Assembly: GCA_024364805.1 (NCBI GenBank)
Contig: CM044499.1
Coordinates: 53,849,436-53,877,343 of the forward strand
Length of the DNA stretch: 27,908 bases
Direction of reading: 5' to 3'
Origin: Euprymna scolopes
Lineage: Eukaryota; Mollusca; Cephalopoda; Sepiida; Sepiolidae
Positions 8,947-20,033 of the stretch are shown one piece after another; the first letter of the stretch is position 1, and every line of letters starts with the position of its first letter. Position numbers and translations under genes: made by a program. Under the pieces are notes generated by a model. The model saw only the letters and a list, made by a program, of their open reading frames with translations, ran no database searches and had not been told where the DNA came from.

Positions 8947-9470
8947 TGCATATAAGGCTTTGACAGGATAATGAACTTAATATTCAATAATTTAAACGTA
9001 AAATTTGTAAGTAGCAAATTCGATGGAAAAACATTACATTACTTTATTATATAGATAATAAAAAACATAATAATCAATATTATATAGAATAGAAACTAAA
9101 ACTCGTGTATTATTTTCGTTCAGTATAATGAAAACAACTTACACTAGCTGAGATAATTTTTAAACTAAATATCGAATACTTTTGATTTACTGAAAATATG
9201 TTTATGTATGTATAATCAGGATAAAATCTTGTTAGTCTTTTATTTATTTCATAAAAAACAAACAATAATTTAGATATATTGAAACGGTTTGTGTACCAAA
9301 TATTTGCACCTAGTTGTCTTCTTTCCCAAGCAAAGTCAATACGAATTATTCCACAATATAAATTTTTTCGGGTTACATTTTTATTTTTATTCTCCAAATT
9401 ATACTCTTTTTTCCGATGTATGTGGATGAAATTGTATTATAGACAGCCAAGTGAATGTGATTTGAGATAA
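8947..9470 (+). other. Duplicated sequence, no gene seen
   Basis: It resumes alignment with copy B at about 25735-26268. A 95-codon minus-strand ORF (9110-9397) is not kept open in copy B. Confidence 0.5.
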
Positions 9471-9471
9471 T

Positions 9472-10463
9472 TTATGTGAGGTAACTAGATGGAGTTTTCA
9501 TTACCAAAACATCGACAAACGCCACGGCGGAATTATATTCATTTTTATACGTATACTTTAACACCAGATGCATACTGTTTAGTAATGAGAAAAATTCGTT
9601 TGCCTCCGAATTACTATCAAATAGGGAAAACGTGTCGTCCACATATCTAAAACAGACCAAAGGTTTTATGGGTCCGGACATTAATTTTTCCACGGAAACC
9701 GGTTGAAGTTTAGCTATCTGAGAGCCTAAAACTTCAAACTCAGAGAATATTTCTCCTCGTTTTGGGTTACTGGGTGGAATGCAAATTTCCAACCCATGAT
9801 CGAATAAAAGTTCAACTAGGGACAGTTTCCAAGAAGATAGATTTAACACGTTACTACCTACATTTGCGTTGGTAAAGCAACCATATTTTTTGTATATTAG
9901 AAGTTTTAATTTGTTATCAAATTGAAGCTGTATTCTTTTTTTTTAGAGGCTCGTTTTTTGATAATAATAAGCACCGTAGGAAACGAACTTTATCGCAAAA
10001 AGATAATATACTCACTATTTCCCTCCAATATTGCATGCATCTACTCCTGAATCGTTCCGGATTTAATGCTAATTACTCCGAATGATTCAGGATAAACGCT
10101 TGTTCAATCGTATGCCCAGGATGTAATCTTGCTTTCTTTATCTTAGATAAAATAAACGAGGTACATACATTATTATTTACGCAAGAACGGAAGAATGATT
10201 TGTTCTTTCGTCGATCTTATTTACTTTTAATAAAAAGGTGTTTTATTGTTTAATTAAACTTGGGTTGTACCGTGTTTTAAAATATTTATGATTTTCTTGG
10301 CAGTACAAAACTTTATTAAGGCAATCTTGAAGGGAAGACGTATTCCTGCGGAATTCATTTTGTATTAAAAAAAAAGAAGACCGAGGAGAAAAGGAAAATG
10401 GATAGCGACTAAACAATAAAAGTAGGGAAATAGAGGAAAAAATCAAAACGAATCAATTGACAT
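9472..10463 (-). mobile_element. Penelope-like element fragment (copy A)
   Basis: The minus-strand translation (9849-9472) contains FRYVDDTFSLF, the YxDD catalytic motif of reverse transcriptase (YVDD at about 9645-9634). It is followed by FFSLLNSMH and AFVDVLV, a combination typical of Penelope-like RTs. Upstream on the minus strand, 10446-10243 gives a leader with SRYPFSFSPRS and LNKVLYCQENHK. Compared with copy B, about 800 bp of RT-coding sequence is missing, so the fragment fuses two distant parts. The 3' end stops just after PSSYLT in both copies, so any GIY-YIG endonuclease is absent. The shared end shows insertion before the duplication. Confidence 0.78.
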
Positions 10464-12429
10464 GTTTCGGACAATAATTTTTTCTCATGAAATGCTGGCC
10501 AATGTAGGTCCCAACACGGAGCCAATTGACACGCCTTTAATTTGCCGGTACATTACATCATTAAAAGTAATTTTTTTTAAATTACATTTTCACCTCAAAC
10601 AAGGCAAATTGCCACTTTGGTGTAGGGAGCTACTATCAGGGGCAACAACTACTGGAATGCTATGTAGGGATTTGAGCAGCGAGATGTAGTATCACGTTAC
10701 ACTTGAACTTCTGCACGACAGTTCGGTTGGGGAAGCAGGGACCTGGAATGGAATTCCAGAGTCTAACGGTTCTGGGGAAGAAACTACTGGAGTAAAAAGA
10801 TCTTTTACATCTAGGGATCTCTTATGTGTGGGGGTCGTATTAAGCAGCCTGTCGGGTTTGTCGGGGGTGCTCACGTCGTGGGGACACAAGTAGTTTCAGT
10901 TCGTCAGAGCATTCACAACCAAAATACTTGTAGAAAATGCAGAAGGATGCAACATTTCGTCGATAGGACAGAGGCTGAAGCTTAGATGCCAGTTCAGGGC
11001 CTATCAGGTTTGCGACTCTCTTTTTAACCTTGTCAAGGATTGAGAGACTAGTAGCAGATGCACCAGCCCAGATGTGACAGCAATACTCCATACATGGGCG
11101 AATGGTGGCCTTGTAAAGGTATAGGATACTTTCGGGTGTAAGTAGTTTTCTAGCACGGTAGAGAGAGCTTACTTTCTTCGCAGCGGCCCTGGCAACGCTT
11201 TCAATGTAATTGTTTCAACTCATGTTTCCTGTGAACGTTAGGCCAAACAGTATGAAAGGTATACTCTCAGATAAAGAGTCACTGGCCATTACTATTGGTG
11301 GCAGATAAGGTTTCTTGTAATTATTCAAGGAAAAAAGTTTAGTCTTGGAGCATTAAATGTGACCATCCATTTTTGTCCCCATTCCATTACAGATTGGAGA
11401 TCATCCTCTAGTGTTTTTGCCATTTCTTTAGATATATGTTCATTTGTGTTTCTGTCTTGCCTGTTATAGAGTGTGGTGTCATCTGCAAATACACCCATCT
11501 CAGAAGCAATTTTGTCAGGGAGGTCATTAATGAATATTAGGAACAATAGGAGTCAAAAGATAGACCCCTGAGGCACTCCCACATTTATATCATATTGTTT
11601 ACATGTACGACCCTGGAGGACAACCTAGATTTTTCTCTTATTTAAGAAGGATTTAATTATGTTAAGTATTCTACGAGTGATAACGTATGATTTAATTTTC
11701 CTGAGGAGACCCTCATGCCGTACCTTGTCAAAAGCCTTAGATATATCTAGAACTACCGCTCTGCCCTCCCCCGCTTTGTCAAGTGAATTGTATATACGTT
11801 CAGAGATTACAGTTAGGATGTCTGCTGTGGAACGGGCTTGTCTAAATCGATATTGTTTGTCAGTCAGAAGTTTAGCATTTGGAAGGTGATGGACGAGAGC
11901 ATGATTAATTAAGGTCTCAAATATTTTGGCAAAAAGTATGAGGAGGCTAATGGGGCGATAATTTGATGGGTCAGTCCTTTCGCCAGAATTCTTGAATACT
12001 GGTACAACAGAAGCAGTTTTCCAACAGCCTGGAAAGCAAGCTTCATTAATGCATTTGTTGTAGAGTTTGGAGAGAACTGGCGCTACTTCGCCTGAGCACA
12101 TTTTTAATAGCACAGCTAGGATGAGATCGGGTCCACATGCTTTTGAAGTGTCAAGGTTTTTATGATAGCATGCACCTGAGTAGGGGCGATTTTCAGATCA
12201 TCTAGCGTGGCGTTTGTCCGCATAGGAGAGTCAGCTAGGGGGTGGTTGGAATGGTCCAGTATGGAGTTTGAGGCAAACTGACTACGGATGTAACGGAAAA
12301 TTTAATTAGTTTTACAGATACGTGTTCAGGAATTGCTCTTGCTCCCGTCTCTCTTTTAGATTTTATCATAAGGGAAACAAATTACTAAAAAAATACACCC
12401 CTCGGTTCCAATTTTGATGAGTGGGGGCG
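10464..12429 (-). mobile_element. Second Penelope piece, split by a LINE
   Basis: Positions 10464-10572 match copy B 26473-26585 (GGCCAATGTAGGTCCCAACA and beyond). The continuation is found at about 12283-12330, matching 26590-26640 (AATTTAATTAGTTT). The 1.7-kb interruption is the LINE at 10571-12283. On the minus strand this is the RT region around the LGPTLANIFVG motif. Confidence 0.7.
10571..12283 (-). mobile_element. 5'-truncated CR1/Jockey-like LINE (minus strand)
   Basis: Minus-strand frames give, in order: a GPD-like start of the RT domain (about 12150), FPGCWKTASVVPVFK and SNYRPISLL, FRQARSTADIL, then VVLDISKAFDKVRHEG with the motif-A aspartate near 11747. Next come VPQGSIF (about 11570), FINDLPD and FADDTTLYN, whose DD pair near 11485 is the motif-C catalytic site. 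After the thumb come EYCCHIWAGA, LQPLSYRRNVASF and FYKYFGCECSDEL. The 5' endonuclease half is missing. Frames are broken in several places, including a stop directly after VPQGSIF. The poly(T) at 10574-10581 is its A-tail on the other strand. It sits within Penelope sequence. Confidence 0.85.
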
Positions 12430-12604
12430 ACCCATGTCAATTGACTCGTTTTGATTTTATTTTCCTTTTTCCATACTTTTATTTTTGAGTCGTTATCCAT
12501 TTTCCCTTTCTCCTCGGTCTTTTTTTTTTATATATAAAATGAATTCCGTAGGGATATGTTTTCCCTTCATGATTGCCTTAATAAAGTTTTGTACAACCAC
12601 GAAA

Positions 12605-12607
<3 letters not shown>

Positions 12608-12667
<60 letters not shown>
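12608..12667. repeat. (AT)n microsatellite, 60 bp
   Basis: A pure AT dinucleotide run directly abutting the Penelope 5'-end arm. Confidence 0.97.
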
Positions 12668-12669
<2 letters not shown>

Positions 12670-13960
12670 TCTCATGCAATCAAATGAAAACAATTACACA
12701 CATGTTAGAATATAATCCAGTTTTATGTCGAAAGGACTCAGTTATCAACCTGGTTATACTTTTCTATTTTAATCTATTTTCACTGTTTTCCTCCTGTAAT
12801 AAATGCTTGATTATCTAATGTAATTTTCACCCTATGTTTGGCTTAGGTGATCAGTATCAAATAATTTCCTAAGTTTATCATATTAACTGAAACGCATAGG
12901 AAATGTATTCTTACACATACGCTTAGTAGAAAATCACTAGTGATGATCCGACTGAAACTTGTAAGTAAAAAAAAATAAATATTATTATTATTATTNNNNN
13001 NNNNNTCATCATCATCATCATCATCATCATTTTTAGTTGCATATTCACTTTGTGGTGTTTTAGCAACAATAAGTCCAGTATTGTTTTATCTATCGTTCTG
13101 TAAGAGGGATGGTGTTTTACTGTCACATTGATCAGAAGAACTGTGCACTGTCACATATACATAATAACATGAATGGGCGGTTCAAAATCGACGGTAGAAA
13201 AATAAAACAACAAGTATTTTAATAACTAAGTCAAAATGTATCTTTTTATGAAAGAAGTTTTAAGACAGGCCACCCTTACACGAGTTTGCGTAAGAATTTG
13301 TACTGGTGAGAATGGGTCTCATTGGACTTTTTTCGCTTTGTTAATTTCATTTATAGCCACATAAGAATAATACTAAAGAAATCATAAATAAAGCAAGTGA
13401 ATAAATTACGATTACAGACTCTGTGACTAAGCAATTACAGAGATTCCTAAATAAAAGGATTAGAATCAATACATGTAATTAAGAGTTATTTTCTCATACA
13501 CAGAAAGAAATATAGGCATTATTTGAAAAATAAAAGAAACAATAAAACGAACGAAACTAATAAATAAACCCTTTCTGTTACAATTCTTCCTTCTTGCTCG
13601 CATTATTTGGGACAACAAAAAAGTACTTCAGCGTGCGTTTTTAAAAGTAGCTGTTTCCATCACAATATTCTTTATGTAGTAGAAATATACGCAACGTGGA
13701 ACGCAGTAGAAAGATCTGGATGTCATGAACGAAATGTGCCTCATCGGTGGCTAGCATAGGGAGACACGGTTGTCATCTTGCGAATGTTGTCTCCTCTTCT
13801 AACTTCAGAGGATAACATCACCGACAAAGGACATGTAAGTATGTCATCTAATTTCAGGTACCAAAATAATACAGATAAGGTAAAGTGTAATCAAAATAAC
13901 TAACACCGGCCAAAAAAAAAAAAACTTAAACAAAAAAATGGAACACAAAATAAATTGGAC
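12668..13960. other. Unassigned AT-rich sequence with an assembly gap
   Basis: No coding frame can be supported. The first 300 bases may still be Penelope flank. The rest shows no motif I can name apart from the gapped trinucleotide repeat. Confidence 0.5.
12979..13030. repeat. (ATT)n - N gap - (ATC)n trinucleotide tract
   Basis: (ATT)n ends in ten Ns at 12996-13005 and continues as (TCA)n. The Ns are an assembly placeholder, so the true length is unknown. Similar AAT/ATG compound tails occur at the R2-like LINEs nearby. Confidence 0.95.
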
Positions 13961-15788
13961 CGGTAATAGAATGCTATAGAGAAGTTACTCCCAAAACCGA
14001 GGATATCGAAAAGGGACGATAAATTTTCGGAAATGTCCAGTGCCTACCATACATCAAAAGAAAGAATAAAGGACATCGAAATTTATTCTCCGGGCGAGTT
14101 GGCTTTCAAAACTAAAACTGAATGATATACAACAACACAACATGGTGGAGCAGACGTAAGAAAAACGGCAGATGTAAAAGATCTGCGAAAATTGAATACG
14201 AGAGACATGGAAACCGAGATATATAAAACAAAAATAATTTAACAAGAATAAATAATCTGACGTAGAAAATATTAAGCATGTTTTGAACGAGAAATCACAA
14301 AATTCCCATCCTTACAAAAGCAAGAGTGAAAAGTCAACGCTAGAACGACTAAAAGAGGATTGAAAAATAGACATGTGACCATCAAGGAGAGGAACAACAG
14401 CAAATATGAAGCATTAAAGCAATAAATAGCGGCAACAGAAGAGACATCAAGATGATACAGTTCTTAACAGTTCAAGCAAAACAGAAACTTTGACAACATT
14501 GAAAGCCGATTCTATCATCATGTAAACGGAGAAAAACACGAACAGAACAACCCCACCCAGCAGAAACAAAACGCTACTTAAATCAGATATTGGAAGAGCG
14601 ACGGGTTTAGAATGCTGATTTCGGATGGCTGAAAGGCATGAAGAGAGAGTCACCGCAAATCAAGGAAGAAACAGCAAAGGAAATATATAACGAGTCTCTC
14701 CAAACACCCTCCGAAAATGTGAAACTGAAGGGAACAAGTCTACGACGCGTATTGATTAAAACAAAAATTCACAACATTACATGAAAGTTTAATTCAGAAC
14801 ATGAAAAATGTATTTATGAAGCAGACGTTCCAGAATAAATGACAAAAAACTAGAACAAGACTGGTTCAAAAAGACATGGAAGAAAGCAACATCCTTAGTA
14901 ACTATGAGCCAAAATATTTATCGATGGAGAAAAAATATCATTGTATTCATATTCTGGAAATACTCTCAGAGGAACAGAAAAGATGCAAGAAAAAAAGACA
15001 GAATATTTGACCTGTTAGACATAGACCAAATTTTTCTGAAGGAAGTTAAAATTAGAAAAAAGGACTGAATCATTGAATGGATGGAATATACGCAAGCCTA
15101 TGATAGGATCCTGCAAGCATGGATAATAGGATGCTCAAGAATGCACAAAATATAGATATCAACATTAATACTAGGAGCGCTAGAACGATTCCAAAAAAAA
15201 AATTGGAAACACAATAAGAGATTGGAATCAGAGGAATAGCTAACCAGATACAATAGATAACAAAAATGACAACTGCAGGAATATTAAGGAAAACCCTTAA
15301 ATGTAGAGACGAACACACATGGACTACAGACACAAACTGGACACACATAAACGACTACAAATGTAAAAGGCAAAGTAAAGCAACATAATATAGAATCAAC
15401 GGCACAATTTTTGAATACCGGCCACTTTCTTCCGTGTGTTTCGTCATTATCTGGCACCACATATATTAAACGGGCGAAATAAATGTCGTTGAAAAGACAC
15501 AGGAAAGTAAGCACTAACCAAATTTCCGCTGATTGAGTGAAAAGTGGGCTGGAATCTTCATCAGCTAATCTAAACCCAACATCCAGTGAGGACCAATGAT
15601 CGCTGCCAGACAGAAATCAATGGTAATCGACTGTGGCGAAAATACAAATTCTTCTGCAGTAGCTGTCTAAAGGGTGGAGAGTACTGAAAATATGGAGTCA
15701 TTTGTTTAAAAAAAGGCTTTAAAGAACTCAACAAGTTGGTCTGAACGAGTAATGTTTGATAATATCTTGTGTGAATACTCGTAGCGAG
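13960..15788 (+). mobile_element. R2-like LINE, 5' and RT part, heavily decayed (plus strand)
   Basis: Short plus-strand words in alternating frames match the R2-like LINEs that are abundant in molluscs: WWSRRKKNGRCKR (about 14140), VQKDMEESNILSNYEP (about 14865), LSEEQKRCKKKR (about 14965) and LDIDQIFLKEVKIRKK. Then follows WMEYTQAYDRILQAWII (15077-15130), equivalent to the WIDYKKAYDxVPHSWI motif with the catalytic aspartate position replaced by Glu. Many stops and frame changes are present. The last 500 bases show no recognisable coding, and the element ends at an (AAT)n tract. Confidence 0.6.
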
Positions 15789-15790
15789 TA

Positions 15791-15825
<35 letters not shown>

Positions 15826-15856
15826 TGATGATGATGATGATGATAATAATAATAAT
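15789..15856. repeat. Compound (AAT)n(GAT)n(AAT)n microsatellite
   Basis: AAT repeats switch to GAT/ATG repeats and back. The tract fits the (AAT)n 3' tail of the plus-strand R2-like LINE and separates it from the oppositely oriented one. Confidence 0.95.
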
Positions 15857-17570
15857 TCTCATTTCGTTTATCAACGCCCCTTTAGAAAGAAATGTGATTC
15901 ATCCACGGATAATTCCCTCAATCACGTCTCCAATCAAGGAGCGTCAAAGATCAAGGAGTTTACGACAGGCTGCATTAAACATCTGGGACTTGTAGTTTAT
16001 CCAATTGCCCTTCAAGTCAATGGATACTACTCCTAGTGTTCCAACTAGGACCGGTGTTATTTGTGTTTAACCGTGTGTATACGGCTTATCTTTCAGGCAA
16101 ATGGGGCATAATTGCCCAACTTCTTGTTCTCTTTTTCTTTCCAATTCCTGTCCCAGTGTATTGAAAAGTCTATAATCGGCATATTCTTGAGATGTTGTCA
16201 ATGAGGACAAAATCCGGACGATTGTGTTACAATTGCTCGGCCTTTATGAAAATTTTTTCCCACCATACCTCTACCTTGTCATCCTAACTTGTTTTCACTT
16301 CATCAGGCACCTCCTCAAATTACTTTCCAGCACGCGTCCCCCCAACCTTCTTACACACCTCTCATTATATCCGGAGTCCCATGCAACCGTGTCTCTTGCG
16401 TTACTCTCTCTCTAGACCAGTCCACTACATCCTGCTGAAAGGTGCACCATTGACTTTGAGGCCTTACCACAAATCGGCATTCTGCAGCAGCTTCCTCTCC
16501 TAGTACCTCATTTTTGAATAATCATGTTCTTAATGCCTGCTTTTGTGCTGCATAAACAAAAACTTCAGTAATCTTTGCTAGATACCCAGCTCTTAGCCAT
16601 TGCCATGATCTTTCATCAGTCACTTCTGAGATATCCTGTAAGAACATTCAGCGCATTTTCTTCCTAGCGAGCTTCTCTGCCCCTTTCTCTATCATTACGT
16701 TTATCATAATCAGCCTTGGTCTCACATACGTCCATTTCATTGTCCACAACCTTAAGCATCCCCTCCTCACTTCTAACCAAATGCGCTTTGATCGACATCT
16801 CCTCGGTTCTGACACAATCTTTTACACTTTTCAATCCTCCTCCACCGTCTTTCCTCTTTTGATACAGGTTTGCTACGCTACTTCGAATGTGAAATATATC
16901 AGACTCTGCTAAAACTTTTCTTGTTTTGATATCCATGGCATGCAAATCCTTGTCAGACCATGCTCAAATTACCGCACTGTCCCTCAAATCACTGAGTGTC
17001 CAGGCAATCAGTGCTTTCATTGGATTTCTTCCATACAGTTTCAACTTTGAAATTAGTTTCACCTTTCTACGATACTTCTTACTGACTTTCTCTTTCATTC
17101 CTCTGTTTGTGATGCCTTTACCAACCAACACTCCCAAATACTTATACCCTGTATCTTCTATTTCTGTCATGATTTCTCATTTCTGGCAACACTATTCCAT
17201 TCGAATGAAGATTTACTCCCCTTTTCATCTCTAGCACTGCACATTTACTAATTTACTAATCGCAATTTCTTCTGACTATGTCCCCACAAGTTCTACTGGT
17301 CTCTCTTTTTCCTTTTTATTTCTACCGAATATATTCAAATCATCAATAAGCAGTAGATGGTTGAGGCGTCTGCCACCAGATCCAAAGTTATACCCCATTT
17401 TCCCCCTCTTCAAGACGATGCTAAGTGGAATCACTATCATTACTATTATATTACTCAGTGGAGATAACGAATCCTCTTGGAATATTCCACGTATAATATC
17501 AGCCTGCCATATCACCTCTCCGTTTGCTGTCACCATCGTTTTCCATTAAGATATAGTCGTCTCCGAAAGC
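15857..17570 (-). mobile_element. R2-like LINE, RT to C-terminus, decayed (minus strand)
   Basis: Minus-strand frames in order: IIRGIFQEDSLSPLSN (motif B, about 17490; the usual QGDSLSP has Glu for Gly) and HLLLIDDLNIFGR (motif C with DD, about 17345). Next come YKYLGVLVGKGI and MKEKVSKKYRRKVKL (about 17140-17060) and DIKTRKVLAESDIFH with LYQKRKDGGGGLKSVKDC (about 16930-16800). After these are AAQKQALRT (about 16545), a zinc-binding-like C region and PDFVLIDN (about 16215). This order of RT, thumb and C-terminal domain matches R2-like mollusc LINEs. The 5' part is missing and there are several frame breaks. Its 3' side faces the plus-strand copy. Confidence 0.75.
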
Positions 17571-17609
17571 CCTACCACATTCGCAGCAAACTTCATCATC
17601 AATAATGTT

Positions 17610-17661
17610 AAATAGTAGTAATAATAATAATACTAATAATACTAATAATAATAATAATAAT
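17610..17661. repeat. Imperfect (AAT)n microsatellite
   Basis: AAT/ACT repeats at the 5' edge of the minus-strand LINE. An Asn-rich 126-codon open frame (17605-17985) begins inside it and is probably a by-product. Confidence 0.9.
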
Positions 17662-18668
17662 CATGTTACAACCAATAATAATGGCAATTTGTCTGTTGGA
17701 AATATTCAATCTCTATTATTTCCTATACAAAAAAAGAATAATAACCACTATCGTCTTTACCTTTTAAACACTATTTTAGACACATTCAATCGTGATAATA
17801 AAATGCTACATTGCATCAAACGAGCAACCTTATCACAATCGCAACATTTTCAGAAGAAGCGTTTGCTTTTTTTCTATATGGGGAAGAAGTCTATATTGTA
17901 CTATGCTATTGGGATGCCACCGATCGTAACTGTTTATTATATACCTACACATAAGCGCCTTTTTACATTTTCGATACATAATTAAAAAAAAAGTTATTTT
18001 GTTGTTAAAAAATAGCTAACAAAAAATACTTAAATACCCAAGAAATCCAGCCTTATAACCACTATCTTCTGTAGCTTTCGAACACCATTAAAATATTCAG
18101 GAAAAAAAAAAATAATAATAAAATTATATTAAACAAACATCAGTCTTTTTATTTGAAAATGCGAACGTTGTTCTGTTAGTTTCGTATGTCTGGCTGCGCA
18201 ATCATTACAAAACAAAAACAAGACTATTCGTACGTATCTGTGTTTGTGTGCGTGTCAACATTTGCGTGTGCCTTTAATATTTGTTGTTAAGTAAATAGCT
18301 AACAAGTAAATTGGATTAACATTACAACAACCGCCAGTATCCCCACACATTTCTATTTCTTAAGAAAATGTCACCTGTCTTCGTATTATTTTATTGATTT
18401 CTCTTTAAGAGTTTTCTTTTTATTTATTTTTTTCGCGGCGATTTATTATTTATTAAACCCTGTACATTCATACAAATTTAAAATTAGCGAAAGGGAGATT
18501 TAATAATGCGATCATGAATAAATATCCAGAATACAATTAAACAATCGCGTTCACACTGCCTTCATCCAAAGTTGTTCACAATCATTATGAACATACGACA
18601 CATACATTTCTATAAGTTTACTTTGGGGGTTCTTTGTCATTTCCATTAAGCCACAACAACGCATGACC
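17662..18668. other. Unassigned AT-rich spacer before copy B
   Basis: There is no recognisable gene or element. It lies where copy A has its LINE, so it may include ancestral flank of the duplicated segment whose copy-A counterpart lies outside the window. Confidence 0.5.
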
Positions 18669-18870
18669 GGGTACCGCATGTATAAAAATATTGGAGGGAT
18701 CTTTAGGCACAATAGAATGATTTTACTGGATTTATGTAAAGGATTAATTACTATTGTCATCCTTAGATACATTCATTGATTAATAAATTCAACTCATGAT
18801 ATTTTCTATTGAATACTGATCAACATAATTTTAATAACGACGAAAAGTTGATAGATTTCAAATAGGACTA

Positions 18871-18944
18871 TGAACAGATTATTCTATGTTATTACGTCAG
18901 AAAGATACATTCCGACCTCATGCATAATTATGATCGCTTCTAGT
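18871..18944. promoter_or_regulatory. Perfectly conserved 74-bp upstream block (copy B)
   Basis: Identical to 823-896, with TTACGTCA at 18892-18899 and CATAATTATG at 18923-18932. It lies about 0.9 kb upstream of the second ORF. Confidence 0.35.
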
Positions 18945-19800
18945 GTTATACTTATTTGTCAATTGCTCTTTTAAAACTATCGCGTTTCATCAACATAATT
19001 TCTTTCAATAAAAACTAATGGTGTTGCACTCAGCCTGCAAAGTTAGTATAATAATACATTATGAGTCCGTATTTATTATTACAGATCCTATTCTCTATTG
19101 AGTATTTCACTCTACCTAGTATGTTGTTTCGATTTCCAATTGTTCCAAAATTATACAAGCACAATCAGTTAGAATCGATATCAAAACTACTATTTTAGCT
19201 CTCGTCAGAGTGATGGGAATTACTGAATAAAACATGAGCAACATATAAAAAAATGTGCTCATGTGCAAACGTAATAGAAATATGACGGCGAGTTTAAATA
19301 GCTTGTATTTGAACTTGTCGACATATTCCGGTTTGAATTAATCATCAATCAAAACAGAATGTTACTCGTTACGATTACTCTTTCCTGTTCAGTTCAATCT
19401 TATTTACTCAGTAGTTTAATAAATCTATTTAATATTTAAAAAAAGAAACAGACAATAATACATCATCTGTTTTATTTTTATAGACATTCCAATATAATTA
19501 ACATAAATAACCGACGGAATGTTCGCCTGAGAACATAATTGAATATCACATAATAAATCATACTGCATACAATATGATTATTTACTTGCAATATTAAAAT
19601 CATTTCATATATTTGCCTTGCGCTTGAACCGGCATTACTAAATAACAGTGGAATTAATGTAAATATCCATAAACATTGAGTGGAATTCATCGATTTGAAT
19701 TTAAATACGACTGGTCAAAATATTGCCTTGTTTTTGTTATAAAGCATTTTCGTTTTACCTGATTAATTGCAAATTTGCAGACGGACGAGAAAGATCAATT

Positions 19801-19986
19801 ATGGATATTAATGCAGCAGGTTTGAATGTGATGACAGGCCCAGGCGGCGCTATCCTAAACAAAAGAAATTCGATTACCTATATCAAAATCTGCCGCGAGT
19901 TAACCGTCCCGGTCGTTGTCTTTCTGCTTATACTGTTTATTATAATCCTAGTCGGCGCTTTATGGTATGCCAACTACATCCCCTAG
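19801..19986 (+). CDS. Putative single-pass membrane micropeptide, 61 aa, copy B
   Basis: This is the paralog of the ORF at 1760-1945. It begins MDINAAGLNVM, has a divergent middle (residues 12-33), then LTVPVVVFLLILFIIILVG and the tail ALWYANYIP. Residues 1-11 differ once, the helix differs at three conservative positions (F39V, L41F, M44I) and residues 45-56 are identical. The soluble segment gains glycine and loses its Tyr and Gln residues, while K29 and R22 are kept. The ATG has A at -3 and G at +4. Unlike copy A there is no in-frame stop between the candidate splice acceptor (19779-19780) and the ATG, so a longer spliced N-terminus is possible here, but the first copy argues for this start. 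The family is unknown, and a tail-anchored regulator is only a guess. Confidence 0.65.
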   Translation: MDINAAGLNVMTGPGGAILNKRNSITYIKICRELTVPVVVFLLILFIIILVGALWYANYIP

Positions 19987-20010
19987 CAGCGAGTTTCCAT
20001 GGCTGAATCC

Positions 20011-20033
20011 TCGGCAACTACAGTTGTTGCCGA
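20011..20033 (+). other. Post-stop hairpin, copy B
   Basis: TCGGCAAC (20011-20018) and GTTGCCGA (20026-20033) form the same 8-bp stem as in copy A. The loop carries the only base change. Confidence 0.5.

Larger units (their letters stand above)
618..10310 (+). repeat. Copy A of an approximately 18-kb-period segmental duplication
   Basis: From GGGTATCGCAAG at 618 onwards the sequence aligns in order and orientation with 18669-27908. Paired landmarks include 823/18871, the small membrane-protein ORFs at 1760/19801, a poly(A) signal at 2663/20715, a hairpin at 5072/23369, a double hairpin at 6232/24725, a shared Penelope fragment at 9472/26269, and 10243/27840. Identity by eye is about 85-97% depending on the stretch, with many short indels outside the ORF. 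Stretches present only in copy A are about 3380-3538, 6435-6717, 6976-7138 and 7701-8945. Confidence 0.93.
10290..12607. repeat. Inverted repeat of Penelope 5' ends flanking nested debris
   Basis: The left arm 10290-10463 is the reverse complement of 12430-12607 at about 85-90% by eye, including AAAATGGATA, the GACCGAGGAGAAA stretch and CAATTGACATG. The arms are two Penelope 5' ends facing opposite ways. Between them lie a third Penelope piece and a LINE. Head-to-head and inverted partial copies are typical of Penelope-like insertions. Confidence 0.75.

Noticed and set aside
9110-9397. 95-codon minus-strand ORF
   Set aside because: The homologous frame in copy B (about 26200-25900) contains several stops.
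15070-15514. Overlapping hydrophobic minus-strand ORFs
   Set aside because: They are antisense to the decayed R2-like LINE, and A-rich sense sequence gives Phe/Leu/Val-rich antisense frames by chance.
15789-15856. CRISPR-like array
   Set aside because: It is a simple trinucleotide microsatellite with no spacers.
17605-17985. 126-codon Asn-rich ORF
   Set aside because: It begins in an (AAT)n tract that translates as poly-Asn. The rest has no recognisable domain, and there is no second copy with which to test selection.
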